Origin: Myxococcales bacterium
Lineage (GTDB): Bacteria > Myxococcota_A > Polyangia > Polyangiales > Houyiibacteriaceae
NCBI GenBank assembly: GCA_029862185.1
Contig: JAOTXX010000004.1
Location: forward strand, 44,167-108,166
DNA: 64,000 nucleotides
Direction of reading: 5' to 3'
Numbering within the stretch: the first letter of the stretch is position 1; each line of letters opens with the position of its first letter. The position numbers and the translations under genes are program-made. Shown one piece after another: positions 53,936 through 63,124 of this stretch. The notes beneath the pieces were generated by a model. The model worked only from the letters and a program-made list of their open reading frames with translations, ran no database searches and was not told the origin of the DNA.

Positions 53936-54211
53936 TCAGGACCTGCTGAACCAGAGGCGCAGACGGCTCAAGATGCCGCCCTTTTCTTTCGCGATCCGTG
54001 TTTGAATTTTCGCGAGCGTCTTCGACGGCGTTTCGAGCGGATCAAAGCTCGAAGCGAGCGCCGCAATCGAATCCTGAAAATCTTTGACGACTTCGACGAG
54101 ACTTGGGTCGGCCGCGAGGAGCGCTTCGAGCTCCTTCTCGTCTTCCTCGGAAGCGGCTCCGGCCGCATGGAGTGCCGCCAGCAACTCTGCTCGTTCTTGC
54201 TCTACTTTCAT
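53936..54211 (-). CDS. Small anti-sigma-like soluble protein
   Basis: 91 aa, acidic and helical (ERAELLAALHAAGAASEEDE, KELEALLAADPSLVEVVKDF), resembling the N-terminal sigma-binding domain of RskA-type anti-sigma factors but with no zinc ligands and no membrane anchor. It starts inside the sigma gene stop (ATGA), so it is made together with the sigma factor. A role as a cytosolic anti-sigma factor is inference from position and pattern. Confidence 0.65.
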   Translation of the reverse strand: MKVEQERAELLAALHAAGAASEEDEKELEALLAADPSLVEVVKDFQDSIAALASSFDPLETPSKTLAKIQTRIAKEKGGILSRLRLWFSRS

Positions 54212-54792
54212 GCCTTCATCGCCCTGTGAATGATGGGGAGCATCGTGCGCAACGAGCGCATGCCCGCGAGGATTCGTGATTTCACGGTGCCGACCGGAAG
54301 CTTGAGCGTGTCGGCGATCTGGCCGTGCGACATCCCCTGGAAATACGAAAGCTCGAGCACGGCGCGCTGCTCCGCGTCGAGCCGCTGAAAGGCTTGCCTG
54401 AGGGCCTGGTGCCAGCGCGTCGAGGAGGCCATGACATCGGGACGTTTTCGTTCGGTCATCAGCGCGTCCCCTTCCTGGTACTGGAACTGACGATCGCCAT
54501 GGCGGCGTTTGCGCGCGCGAAGCGTGTCCAGGGCACGACTTCGGGCAACCGTGACGACCCAAGCGATGACGCTGCCTCGCGAGCTGTCGAATTGAGGCGC
54601 GCGCCGCCAGAGCTCCACGAAGACCTCTTGCAAGAGCTCCTCTGCCTCCGCAGGAGAACCGAGCATCTTCGTCAGGAGCGCAAGAACCGTGCTCGCATAC
54701 TGAGCATAGAACGCGCTCAATGCTCGACCCGAATCTCCGCCCGCCATCGCCGCGACGAGCTCCTCAGGGCTTATGGGTCGCGCTTCGGTCAT
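54208..54792 (-). CDS. ECF sigma factor
   Basis: 194 aa. Region 2 (AEELLQEVFVELWRRAPQFD, GSVIAWVVTVARSRALDTL) and region 4 (LDAEQRAVLELSYFQGMSHG, QIADTLKLPVGTVKSRI) of an ECF sigma factor of the SigK/RskA-like type. Its start shares a base with the kinase stop (TGATG) and its stop overlaps the anti-sigma-like gene, a rare kinase-sigma-anti-sigma coupling. Confidence 0.92.
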   Translation of the reverse strand: MTEARPISPEELVAAMAGGDSGRALSAFYAQYASTVLALLTKMLGSPAEAEELLQEVFVELWRRAPQFDSSRGSVIAWVVTVARSRALDTLRARKRRHGDRQFQYQEGDALMTERKRPDVMASSTRWHQALRQAFQRLDAEQRAVLELSYFQGMSHGQIADTLKLPVGTVKSRILAGMRSLRTMLPIIHRAMKA

Positions 54793-56399
54793 CAGCGATC
54801 CGTGAAAGCCGGCCTGGCTTGAATGGTTCCGAGATTCCCAAACTCCATGTCGAGCTCTCTATGTACCTTAATTTCTGCGCCGTTCGTGTCCCACCATTCT
54901 GCAGCCTGCTGCTGCGACCATCGCCCGATCGGCAAGGCTTGAAGGCGCTCGGCGATCTCGACGCAAGAAGCGGGTCGCTCATCGGGCTTCTTTTCGAGGC
55001 ATTGCATGATGATGCGTTCGAGATCCCGATGCAGAACACGCTCCGCCCTCGATGAAGGGGGCTCTGGGGCAGCGCTCAGGTGCTGTGCGCAGATCTCGAT
55101 GGCATTGGTCCCTTCAAACACGAAACAGCCACTGAGCAGAAAGTACCCCACGGCTCCCAGGGAGTAGAGGTCAGAGCGCGCGTCGACTGCCGGCGGATCG
55201 AGGATCTGTTCGGGGCTCATGAAACGAGGCGTCCCGATGATCGCTTCGGTCCAGGTCTTGGTGGCGTCGAGATTCGAGTCCACGTTCTTGACCAGGCCGA
55301 AGTCCAGGACTTTCGTGACGTCGTGCGCGCCTCCCTGTTGAGTCACCATGATGTTGTTGGGCTTGATGTCTCTGTGAACGAGACCCATCGAGTGCGCCTC
55401 GTGTAGCGCCATGGCGCATTGCGCCAAGATGTGAATCGCGCGGGACTCCGGCATTGGGCCCTCGGTTCGCACGATCTCCACCAGGGTGACGCCATCGAGC
55501 AGCTCCATCGCATAGTAGAATGTTCCGTCATCGGTTCGTCCGTAGTCGTAGATCGTCACCGTGTTCGGGTGCTTGAGCTTCGCGGTCATCTGCACTTCGC
55601 GTCGGAACCGATCGAGGTCCTCCGGGGTGTTCAGCTCGGGGCTCAAGAGCTTGATCGCGGTCGGCCGCTTGAGTAGCCCGTGCTGTGCGCGGTACACCGT
55701 GCCCATACCTCCCTCGCCGAGCTTTTCTTCGATGAAATATTGGCCGAGTTTTTTGGCATCGCGCGCGTCTTTACGAAGGCCGTAGATCACGCGCGTCGCC
55801 CAGGCTGCGAGCAAGGTCGTGAGCGCCCAAGCGAATCCGATCTGAATCGACTGACTGCGCGCCAAAATGCTCGTATCTTCGATCTTTCGGAAAAACCCGT
55901 GGCTGTTCCAGACTTCGATATCGACGGTGAGGAAATTCAAGTAGACGGCGATGACGAGAGGAATCCCGATTGCCAAGCCGAGCCAGGCCGTATGCCCCGC
56001 GGTGCTGGGGACGAAGATGGCGCGCGCGATGAGCCCGAAAGACAAAGCGTAAGCCGTCGTCGTCGCGGCACCTGCAGCCGCTGGGAGATAGCCGCCCATC
56101 ACGACGAGACCCACGCTCGTCAGTACCAAACCGACGCCTTCGACGATTTGAATGGTCTGTGTTTCGAGCGGGCGTGAGCGACAGATCAGCCAGACGCATG
56201 CGACTGGAACCCAGGCAGCCGCGTGCGCCCAGAACGATGGATGCGCTAGCTCTCCCCTTAGATACCCGAACGCCACGCCCAAGATGACGCGGCTGACCAA
56301 GGAAAGGAGCAAGATCACCGCAACCGCAAAACCAAATGCGGCCACGCGCTGCTGCAGGAACTCCCGGCTATCGGTGCTTTGGCCTACTCCGGTAGTCAC
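54792..56399 (-). CDS. Membrane Ser/Thr protein kinase
   Basis: 535 aa, GTG start. About six N-terminal membrane spans (1-210), then a complete kinase domain (about 222-480): Gly loop LGEGGMGTVY, Lys in TAIKLL, catalytic loop HRDIKPNN (H342, D344), DFGLVKN and GTPRFMSPEQ. The sensor part lies in or outside the membrane. Being coupled to an ECF sigma factor, it probably controls that sigma by phosphorylation, as in the Vibrio PknT-EcfP pair. Confidence 0.92.
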   Translation of the reverse strand: MTTGVGQSTDSREFLQQRVAAFGFAVAVILLLSLVSRVILGVAFGYLRGELAHPSFWAHAAAWVPVACVWLICRSRPLETQTIQIVEGVGLVLTSVGLVVMGGYLPAAAGAATTTAYALSFGLIARAIFVPSTAGHTAWLGLAIGIPLVIAVYLNFLTVDIEVWNSHGFFRKIEDTSILARSQSIQIGFAWALTTLLAAWATRVIYGLRKDARDAKKLGQYFIEEKLGEGGMGTVYRAQHGLLKRPTAIKLLSPELNTPEDLDRFRREVQMTAKLKHPNTVTIYDYGRTDDGTFYYAMELLDGVTLVEIVRTEGPMPESRAIHILAQCAMALHEAHSMGLVHRDIKPNNIMVTQQGGAHDVTKVLDFGLVKNVDSNLDATKTWTEAIIGTPRFMSPEQILDPPAVDARSDLYSLGAVGYFLLSGCFVFEGTNAIEICAQHLSAAPEPPSSRAERVLHRDLERIIMQCLEKKPDERPASCVEIAERLQALPIGRWSQQQAAEWWDTNGAEIKVHRELDMEFGNLGTIQARPAFTDR

Positions 56400-56500
56400 G
56401 CAACCTCAGCCATATAGTGCGTCGAGCGAGCCATTTCGCCAAGAGATTATCGAGCGATCCTTGGAGAGCGCGACCTCCGTTAGAAAAGATGATTTCGGCG

Positions 56501-57895
56501 TCAATGGGGGTTGGACGGCTGTGGCGGCTCATCGTCATCGCGTAGGTAGCCGAGGGCTTTGAGCTGCGCGCTCAGCTCTTCACTGAGCTCCGCGTCGGGG
56601 ACGGGGCGCGAGGCATAGGCTCGATCGAGGGCTCGACAGTATTCCAGGAGCTTCGCCGCGGCCGGCTGGTCGTCGGCCGGAAGGGGTTGCTTCTCACTCG
56701 GATCGGGGCGCAGGTCGTAGCGCACCACTTCACCCTGATTCGCGACCAACTTCGACTCTCCAAGCCAGAGCGCCGCGCTCGAAGATGAACACGGCACATC
56801 CAGGCTGGAGGGTTCGCTTCCCTTTCGAAAGACGCTCGCGAGTCTGGTCGGCAAAGGCTCGGGCAAGACACCATCGCGGGCCAGCGAGTGCACGACGATG
56901 GAAGGAACGTCGTCTGGAAGCTCTACCTTCCCTTCGGTGCTGAAGAAGAGAAGAGGCACGCGAGTGACCGGCTCGTAGAAGTACGGCCGGCCGTGTTCGA
57001 CGAGCCGATGCTCTCCCAAGTACTCTCCATGGTCGGAGGTGATGACCAGGCGATACTCGGCGTCGAGCCAACCGTCGGCTTCCAGCGCGCCGAGCACGCG
57101 CGCAAGCGAGCGATCCGCGCGAAGAACCGAATAGTCATATACGTCCGACATGTGCGAGAGCCAGGCCTCGGCCTCTTCGTCGCCCATCTCTCCGGACTCG
57201 AATCGGGCTCGCCCTGGATCGATCATCATGGGAGGCCTGGCGGGGAGGAAACCTTCATCTTCCGGAATCCCTCGCCAGGGCGCGTGAGGGTCCGCGATGT
57301 TGATGAACGCGAAAAGCGGCCGGTCCGGGTCTAGCGCGAGGTATTGAAGGATGAGCTTCAAGCGGTCGGCGAGCCGGTGGTCATGCATCTCGGGGTAACT
57401 CCGGGCGACCACCGCGTGACCGAATCCCCGGGTCAGGCCCATGCGTTCTCCAACGACCGGATTTCCCGAGAGGAGAAGCGTCTGATAGCCGCGCGCCGCC
57501 ATCTCCTCGGCCAAGGTCGGCAACCGAGGGCCGAGCGGGGTGACGCTGCCCCAGGTCATACCCTTGGTTTTGCCTCCCGACCCGGCCTGATGATCCTCCG
57601 GGCCGAGGCCAGTAAAGAACGTGGCATGGCTCGGCAGCGTCCAGGTGGACGGTGCGTGGGAATTGCATGCATAGCTGGCGCCACCATCGACCAGCTCTTC
57701 GAGCGTGGGCGTGGTCGGGTGCACATACCCACACAAGGATGCGCGATCGGCCCGAAGCGTATCCATCACAATGAAGATAACCGTCGGCGGAGCGTTGGCT
57801 CCGTAGCGCGCCTCCAAAGAAAGGAAGACCGCGAGCGCGATCGCGACAGCCCCAAGCACTGGAACGAGGCGCTTGGCTGTCAGGGCGTCCAGCAC
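56501..57895 (-). CDS. Sulfatase-fold hydrolase without formylglycine motif
   Basis: 464 aa, GTG start, N-terminal membrane anchor (LVPVLGAVAIALAVFLSL). Alkaline-phosphatase/sulfatase fold with IFIVMDTLRADRAS metal site and VITSDHGEYLGEH. The nucleophile segment reads APSTWTLPSHATFF with no C-x-P-S-R, so it uses Ser or Thr like phosphoglycerol transferase or phosphonate hydrolase relatives rather than formylglycine. Likely a membrane-bound phosphodiesterase or lipid-modifying enzyme. Confidence 0.85.
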   Translation of the reverse strand: MLDALTAKRLVPVLGAVAIALAVFLSLEARYGANAPPTVIFIVMDTLRADRASLCGYVHPTTPTLEELVDGGASYACNSHAPSTWTLPSHATFFTGLGPEDHQAGSGGKTKGMTWGSVTPLGPRLPTLAEEMAARGYQTLLLSGNPVVGERMGLTRGFGHAVVARSYPEMHDHRLADRLKLILQYLALDPDRPLFAFINIADPHAPWRGIPEDEGFLPARPPMMIDPGRARFESGEMGDEEAEAWLSHMSDVYDYSVLRADRSLARVLGALEADGWLDAEYRLVITSDHGEYLGEHRLVEHGRPYFYEPVTRVPLLFFSTEGKVELPDDVPSIVVHSLARDGVLPEPLPTRLASVFRKGSEPSSLDVPCSSSSAALWLGESKLVANQGEVVRYDLRPDPSEKQPLPADDQPAAAKLLEYCRALDRAYASRPVPDAELSEELSAQLKALGYLRDDDEPPQPSNPH

Positions 57896-57907
57896 GAGCG
57901 CAAGGTA

Positions 57908-58207
57908 TCATGGACTCATGCGACTGTCGGAGCGCGTGAGGGCTACGTCAGTCGCAGTCGCCATCAGCACTGAGTCGGTGGAGTCTTTCAAGGTGATGAC
58001 TCCGCTATCATTCTCTTGCACGCTGGTGCCGCCGCTGATCCTGTTGTGAATGAGCTGCAGGCGGGTGCCCTCGATACTGCCGCTGAACCTGAAGTCCGCG
58101 TCCTCGTAGGAGGCGATCGGGCAGCCCAAGCTGTGCTGGGCCTCTCCGTCGGTCGAGAACAGCCGAAGGACTTCCGAAAGCCCAATGATTCGAAGTCTCA
58201 TAAACAT
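57908..58207 (-). CDS. Small hypothetical protein
   Basis: 99 aa (MFMRLRIIGLSEVLRLF, then a beta-rich IASYEDADFRFSGSIEGTRL, ISGGTSVQENDSGVITLKDS). Its pattern looks like a folded beta domain rather than antisense noise, and it lies in an otherwise empty gap between the sulfatase-fold gene and the kinase. No homologue recognised; it may be chance. Confidence 0.35.
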   Translation of the reverse strand: MFMRLRIIGLSEVLRLFSTDGEAQHSLGCPIASYEDADFRFSGSIEGTRLQLIHNRISGGTSVQENDSGVITLKDSTDSVLMATATDVALTRSDSRMSP

Positions 58208-58259
58208 CCGCCTGAGTACCCAGAAGCTCGCGAGAATTGAAGTGTGGATCGAAAAATTC

Positions 58260-59663
58260 ATGTATAGTGGCTCATTTGCGCTATTGTTGAGTCGGGGAAT
58301 CGTGAGCTTGGGCGCCAACGGAGCGGAGACGGGAGAGGGGCGGGAGTCGCGTCCCCCAGACTCGGTGCCGGTGTCCATTCCGCCCGAGCGAGCGACACCG
58401 GAACGGATCGGCCGCTACGAGCTCCGCTTTGAGCTCGCATCTGGGAGCATGGGCTCGGTCTACCTTGCTCGGCTCGATCGAACGGCAGGCTTCGAGAGGC
58501 CGGTCGCGCTGAAGCGGATCCATCCCCACCTCGCAGAAGAAACCGACTGCATCGAGATGTTTCTGAACGAGGCCGAGATCGCTTCGCGCATAGTGCATCC
58601 GAACGTGTGCAGCGTGTTCGACTTTGGCCAAGCCGACGGTGAGTACTACATCGCGATGGAGTATCTCGTGGCAGAGCCCTTGGCGCGTGTCTATACACGG
58701 GTAGCCAACATCCCACAGCAGCGTCGGAGTCCTTTGCTGCCGCTGCGAATGGCACGCGTCATCGCGGATGCTTGTGAAGGCCTCCATGCCGCACACGAGC
58801 TCAAGGACACCAATGGCGATCTTCTCCACGTCGTCCACCGCGACGTCGCTCCCAAAAACCTGTTGGTTACGTATGACGGAGCAGTGCAGCTGGTCGATTT
58901 TGGATTGGCCAGTGCGCGCCAGCGTTTGCACGAGACGTCTTTGGGAGACGTGAAGGGGACCATTGCTTACATGGCCCCGGAGCAGCTGAAAGCCGGTACC
59001 ATCGACCGAAGGATCGATACCTGGGCTTTGGGCGTCGCTTTGTGGGAGGCGCTCGCGGTCAAACGGCTATTTAGACGTGACACGACGGCGGATACGATGT
59101 TCGCGTTGCTCTATGAAGAGATCGCGCCGCCGTCCAAGTTTCGACCACAAGTTCCGAAAGAGCTCGATGAAATCGCATTGAAAGCGCTCGCGCGAGACGC
59201 GGACGACCGCTGGCAGACCGCGCGAGAGTTGGGACAGGCGCTCCAAAAATTCTTGAGCAAGCAAGACGAGCTGATCGGTCCGGCGGAGCTCTCGGATTGG
59301 ATGGCGGAACTGTTTCCACAGGGCGAGGCACGCAAGAATCAGGTGATGGAGCTCGCGCGGATGCCACATGCGCCGGTGCTCTCGATCCCATCGGTTGACG
59401 AGTTTGACGCGGCGCAGGCCGCGAGTCTCGCAGAAACCATCCCGATACCTAGGAAAAGCGAACGATCGCGAAGCTTGATGATTGCAGTGGTCGCTGCACT
59501 GATGGCGATCGGCGGAGCGATCGCTGTCGCGCTAGGCGCTGACGACGCCGGTGGGTACGTCGAGCCAGCGCCTGCGGCGGTTCCAGAAGCCTCGCCCGAG
59601 AAAGCGGCGCGCCCAGTGGAGCCCATCCCTGCCGCCGAGCCTGGCACCGTCGGTCTCGATTGA
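58260..59663 (+). CDS. Ser/Thr protein kinase with C-terminal membrane anchor
   Basis: 467 aa from ATG 58260. Kinase domain about 47-330: Gly loop LASGSMGSVYL, Lys in VALKRIHP, HRDVAPKN (H193, D195), VDFGLAS, GTIAYMAPEQ. One membrane span near residues 403-423 (MIAVVAALMAIGGAIAVAL) and a short Pro/Ala tail. HRDVAP instead of HRDIKP is common in myxobacterial kinases. GTG 58302 is an alternative start. Confidence 0.9.
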   Translation: MYSGSFALLLSRGIVSLGANGAETGEGRESRPPDSVPVSIPPERATPERIGRYELRFELASGSMGSVYLARLDRTAGFERPVALKRIHPHLAEETDCIEMFLNEAEIASRIVHPNVCSVFDFGQADGEYYIAMEYLVAEPLARVYTRVANIPQQRRSPLLPLRMARVIADACEGLHAAHELKDTNGDLLHVVHRDVAPKNLLVTYDGAVQLVDFGLASARQRLHETSLGDVKGTIAYMAPEQLKAGTIDRRIDTWALGVALWEALAVKRLFRRDTTADTMFALLYEEIAPPSKFRPQVPKELDEIALKALARDADDRWQTARELGQALQKFLSKQDELIGPAELSDWMAELFPQGEARKNQVMELARMPHAPVLSIPSVDEFDAAQAASLAETIPIPRKSERSRSLMIAVVAALMAIGGAIAVALGADDAGGYVEPAPAAVPEASPEKAARPVEPIPAAEPGTVGLD

Positions 59664-59708
59664 TGCGGCGCCGCGGCCGGGCGCCATCGGACCCGGCCTA
59701 AGCCATTG

Positions 59709-61145
59709 TCAGGGCTTTAGCTTGATCGTCATGTCGATCATGCGTTCCTGCTTGCCCGTGTAGGGCGGGTAGAACCAGTGCAGGAACGAGAACCACGGGC
59801 TGGTGAAGACGGGGCGCATCTTGCTGAACTCCACGAAGCCCTCGTAGCCGTGGTAGTGGCCGATGCCGCTCGCACCAACGCCGCCAAACGGCAGGTCGTG
59901 CTGAGCGACGTGGATGATGCAGTTGTTGATGGTGACGCCGCCCGAAATCGTGCTGTAGAGCAGCTTCTCCTTTCGTGCCCGATCGTTGGTGAAGACGTAA
60001 AACCCGAGCGGCCGGTCCCGGTGGGTCACGTACTCGATGGTCTCGTCCAGGTCTTTGTAGGTCATCACAGGGAAAAGAGGACCGAAGATCTCTTCCTTCA
60101 TGATCATCATGTCCTCGGTCACGTTGAGCACCAGGTACGGCGGGAACTTGCGAAGGACATCGTTGAACGAGGCATTGTGGACCAACGGGACCAGCTTCGC
60201 GCCCTTTGCCTCGGCATCCTCGAGCGTCATGCGCAGGCGCCGGAATGCCTTGTCATCAATGACCGAGGTGTAACTGTCGTCGTTCGTGTCCGGATAGCGC
60301 TCGGTGACCAAGCGCTGTGCTGCGGCGACGAATCGATCCTCACTGCCCTCAGGAAGAAAGAGGTAGTCCGGCGCCAAGCAGGTCTGGCCTGCGTTGACGA
60401 GCTTCGCGTACATGATTCGCGAAGCGGCCTCGTCGAGGTCGAAATCGTCACAGACGATCGTCGGCGACTTTCCGCCGAGCTCGAGGGTGACCGGCGTCAG
60501 GTTTTCGGCCGCGGATCGCATGACCGTCCGACCCACGTCCGCCGAGCCGGTGAAGATGATGTGGTCGTAGGGCAGCGTGGAAAAGTCCCCGGCACGAACC
60601 CCGGGCAGAATGGCGACGACCTCTTCTGGAAACACCTCGCTGAACTTGTCGGCGAGCAGTCGGCAAAGGTGTTGAGAGTTGCTCGCCATCTTGATCATCG
60701 CTCGGTTGCCGGCGGCCAAGACGCTGACCAGCGGACTCAAGGTGAGGAACAGTGGGTAGTTCCACGGCGAGACGATTCCCACGACGCCCTTGGGCTGTGG
60801 GATGAGCCGGTTGGAACCGGTCGCAAAGAGCCACGAAATGGGCCGGCGCTGCGGCTTTATCCATTTGCGAAGCTTCTTCCGCGTGTGGCGAAGCCCGTCG
60901 ATGATTGGAAAGATTTCGAGAATCTTCGACTCTTCGGCACAGCGGTGCCCAAAGTCTTGAGCAATGGCCTCTACGATCGCGTCGGTGTTTTCCAGCAGGA
61001 TGCGCTCGACCGCGTCTAGGCGCGCCTTTCGTTCCTGGAGACTCGGGTATGGATCGCGCAAGTACGCGTCGCGTTGGAGCTTGTAGACGCGCTGCGCCTC
61101 GTTTTCGATGGACTGGATCGAGCGGATTTGAGCTGTTTGGGCCAT
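59709..61145 (-). CDS. Aldehyde dehydrogenase (coniferyl/fatty aldehyde type)
   Basis: 478 aa. NAD site GSADVGRTV, catalytic Glu in TLELGGKSP and Cys in NAGQTCLAPDY, with C-terminal hydrophobic stretch FSFLHWFYPPY. The C-terminal hydrophobic end and overall pattern match fatty-aldehyde or coniferyl-aldehyde dehydrogenases (ALDH3-like). Oxidises aldehydes to acids with NAD(P). Confidence 0.93.
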   Translation of the reverse strand: MAQTAQIRSIQSIENEAQRVYKLQRDAYLRDPYPSLQERKARLDAVERILLENTDAIVEAIAQDFGHRCAEESKILEIFPIIDGLRHTRKKLRKWIKPQRRPISWLFATGSNRLIPQPKGVVGIVSPWNYPLFLTLSPLVSVLAAGNRAMIKMASNSQHLCRLLADKFSEVFPEEVVAILPGVRAGDFSTLPYDHIIFTGSADVGRTVMRSAAENLTPVTLELGGKSPTIVCDDFDLDEAASRIMYAKLVNAGQTCLAPDYLFLPEGSEDRFVAAAQRLVTERYPDTNDDSYTSVIDDKAFRRLRMTLEDAEAKGAKLVPLVHNASFNDVLRKFPPYLVLNVTEDMMIMKEEIFGPLFPVMTYKDLDETIEYVTHRDRPLGFYVFTNDRARKEKLLYSTISGGVTINNCIIHVAQHDLPFGGVGASGIGHYHGYEGFVEFSKMRPVFTSPWFSFLHWFYPPYTGKQERMIDMTIKLKP

Positions 61146-61209
61146 AGCGGACTAGTTGTAGCGTTACCCCGCGGTCTACCGCAAGCCCCACCCTTGGGGC
61201 CCCATCCGG

Positions 61210-63111
61210 CTATTCGCCCGCGGCCTTGGACTCTAGCTCCATCCAGCGCGTCATCATTCGGTCTATTTCCGCTTGCAGCTCGCCTTGGCGCGCCACGATT
61301 GCGGGAACTTCGTCGGCGCGATCGGCGTACAGCGCCGGGTCATTGAGGAGCGCTTCGACCTCGACCGCCTCTGTTTCGGCGCGTTCGATCTCGACCGGGA
61401 GTCGCTGAAGCTCCTGCTTCTCTTTGTACGAGAGCTTCTTTCCTTTCCCAGTCGAGCTGCTCCTTGGCTTGGGGGCACTCTTGGCGGCGCTCCGCTTGCG
61501 CTCTGCCTGACCGGCGGCGCGTTGTTCTCGATAGTCGCTGTAGTTCCCCGCGTAGGCGATGACCCGACCGTCACCCTCGAAAGCGAGGATCTTGGTGGCG
61601 ACGCGGTCGAGGAAATAGCGATCGTGGCTGACGATGAGCGCGGTTGAATTGGATTGCACCAGCATCTCTTCGAGCGCGGCAAGAGTGGCGACGTCGAGAT
61701 CGTTCGTCGGCTCGTCGAGGACGAGCACATTGGCCGGAGCGAGCAGCAGCTTCGCCAAGGCCACACGCGCGCGCTCGCCTCCAGATAGCGATGACACCTT
61801 GTCCCGTGTGCGATGTGGCGCGAAGAGGAAGCGCTTCAGGTAGCTTCGGATGTCGATCGAGCGACCTTGGAATGTCACTTGCGGCCTGTCGGGCGCGACG
61901 TTCTGCTGAACGGACTCATCCTCGCTGAGTCCGCTTCTGCCCTGATCGAAGTAAGCGAATTTCGTGTTCGCTCCGATGACGACGCGACCCCGCGTAGGTT
62001 CGAGCTCACCCAGGAGCACGCGCAGCAAGGTGGTTTTGCCGGCGCCATTCGGACCGACGATCCCCAGGCGATCCCCGCGCGACAAGATCAAGTCCAGCGA
62101 CTCGACGAGCTCGAGCGCGCCGAGTCGCACCCCGAGGCCATGCGCTTCGAGTACGGTGCCGCCGAGGCGTTGTGCCTGTTCCGCGAACCGCGCGACCTGC
62201 TCGACCTTGGTACCTGCGGCATCGCGGAGCGCCTCGACACGATCGACGCGCGCCTTCGATTTACTGGTTCGGGCTTTGGGAGACCGGCGCAGCCATTCGA
62301 GCTCGGTTCGGAGGAGGTTCTGACGGTTCGCCTCGGCGCGATCGGCATGGGCGAGCCTGTCTGCTTTGGCCTCCAGATAGGCATGCCAAGCACCTTCGTA
62401 GCCGTACACCCTGCCCTGATCGATCTCGAGCGTTCGATTCACGACGCGGTCGAGGACATAGCGGTCATGCGTGATTAGAAGGAGTGCACCGCGGTATTGC
62501 TCGCGCAGGTAGGTTTCCAGCCATTCGATGGTGTCGGCGTCGAGGTGGTTGGTGGGCTCATCGAGAATCGCCAAGGTGGGCTCTTCGACTAAGAGCCGCG
62601 CGAGCGCCACGCGCCGCCGCTCGCCGCCGCTCATCTCATCGACGTTGCGGTCCATCTCGCGAAGACCGAGTTGCTGCAGGAGCACGTCGACGCGAAGGCT
62701 GTTCTCCCAGCCTCCGAGCCGCTCGACCTCCTGGGCAGCAGCCGCCTGCGGCTCGGTGTACGCTTCCCATCCGGGCTGTTGTGCGGCGATCAGCTGGCTG
62801 AGCTCCTCGTGTCGCTCCAACGCCTCGGCCCAGGCACCAAGCCCTTCGAGCACCACATCTCGCGCGGTCCGGCCCGCCGGCAACGCAGGTTCCTGCGACA
62901 AGTAACGAATCGTCGCTTCACGCCGGCGTGCGACCCGCCCGGTGTCAGGTTGCTCTTCGCCGACCAAGATCCGCGCCAATGTCGACTTGCCCGAGCCGTT
63001 GTTCCCGACCAGCCCCACCCGCTCCCCTTCGTGAACCGAAAAGTCCACGCCATCGAGAAGTCGCGTCTCTCCGTAGGCTTTGCAGAGGCCTTCCGCTACC
63101 AAGATCGGCAC
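61210..63111 (-). CDS. ABC-F family ATPase (Uup/EttA-like)
   Basis: About 633 aa. Two ABC domains: Walker A VGNNGSGKSTLA with signature MSGGERRRVALA, and VGPNGAGKTTLL with LSGGERARVALAK, joined by the ABC-F linker (RLAHADRAEANRQNLL), plus a C-terminal coiled coil. No membrane spans. ABC-F proteins act on the ribosome or in DNA metabolism. GTG 63111 is preferred over the earlier codon at 63174 because that one lies inside the upstream gene. Confidence 0.93.
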   Translation of the reverse strand: MPILVAEGLCKAYGETRLLDGVDFSVHEGERVGLVGNNGSGKSTLARILVGEEQPDTGRVARRREATIRYLSQEPALPAGRTARDVVLEGLGAWAEALERHEELSQLIAAQQPGWEAYTEPQAAAAQEVERLGGWENSLRVDVLLQQLGLREMDRNVDEMSGGERRRVALARLLVEEPTLAILDEPTNHLDADTIEWLETYLREQYRGALLLITHDRYVLDRVVNRTLEIDQGRVYGYEGAWHAYLEAKADRLAHADRAEANRQNLLRTELEWLRRSPKARTSKSKARVDRVEALRDAAGTKVEQVARFAEQAQRLGGTVLEAHGLGVRLGALELVESLDLILSRGDRLGIVGPNGAGKTTLLRVLLGELEPTRGRVVIGANTKFAYFDQGRSGLSEDESVQQNVAPDRPQVTFQGRSIDIRSYLKRFLFAPHRTRDKVSSLSGGERARVALAKLLLAPANVLVLDEPTNDLDVATLAALEEMLVQSNSTALIVSHDRYFLDRVATKILAFEGDGRVIAYAGNYSDYREQRAAGQAERKRSAAKSAPKPRSSSTGKGKKLSYKEKQELQRLPVEIERAETEAVEVEALLNDPALYADRADEVPAIVARQGELQAEIDRMMTRWMELESKAAGE

Positions 63112-63124
63112 GTGCGTCAGTTCC

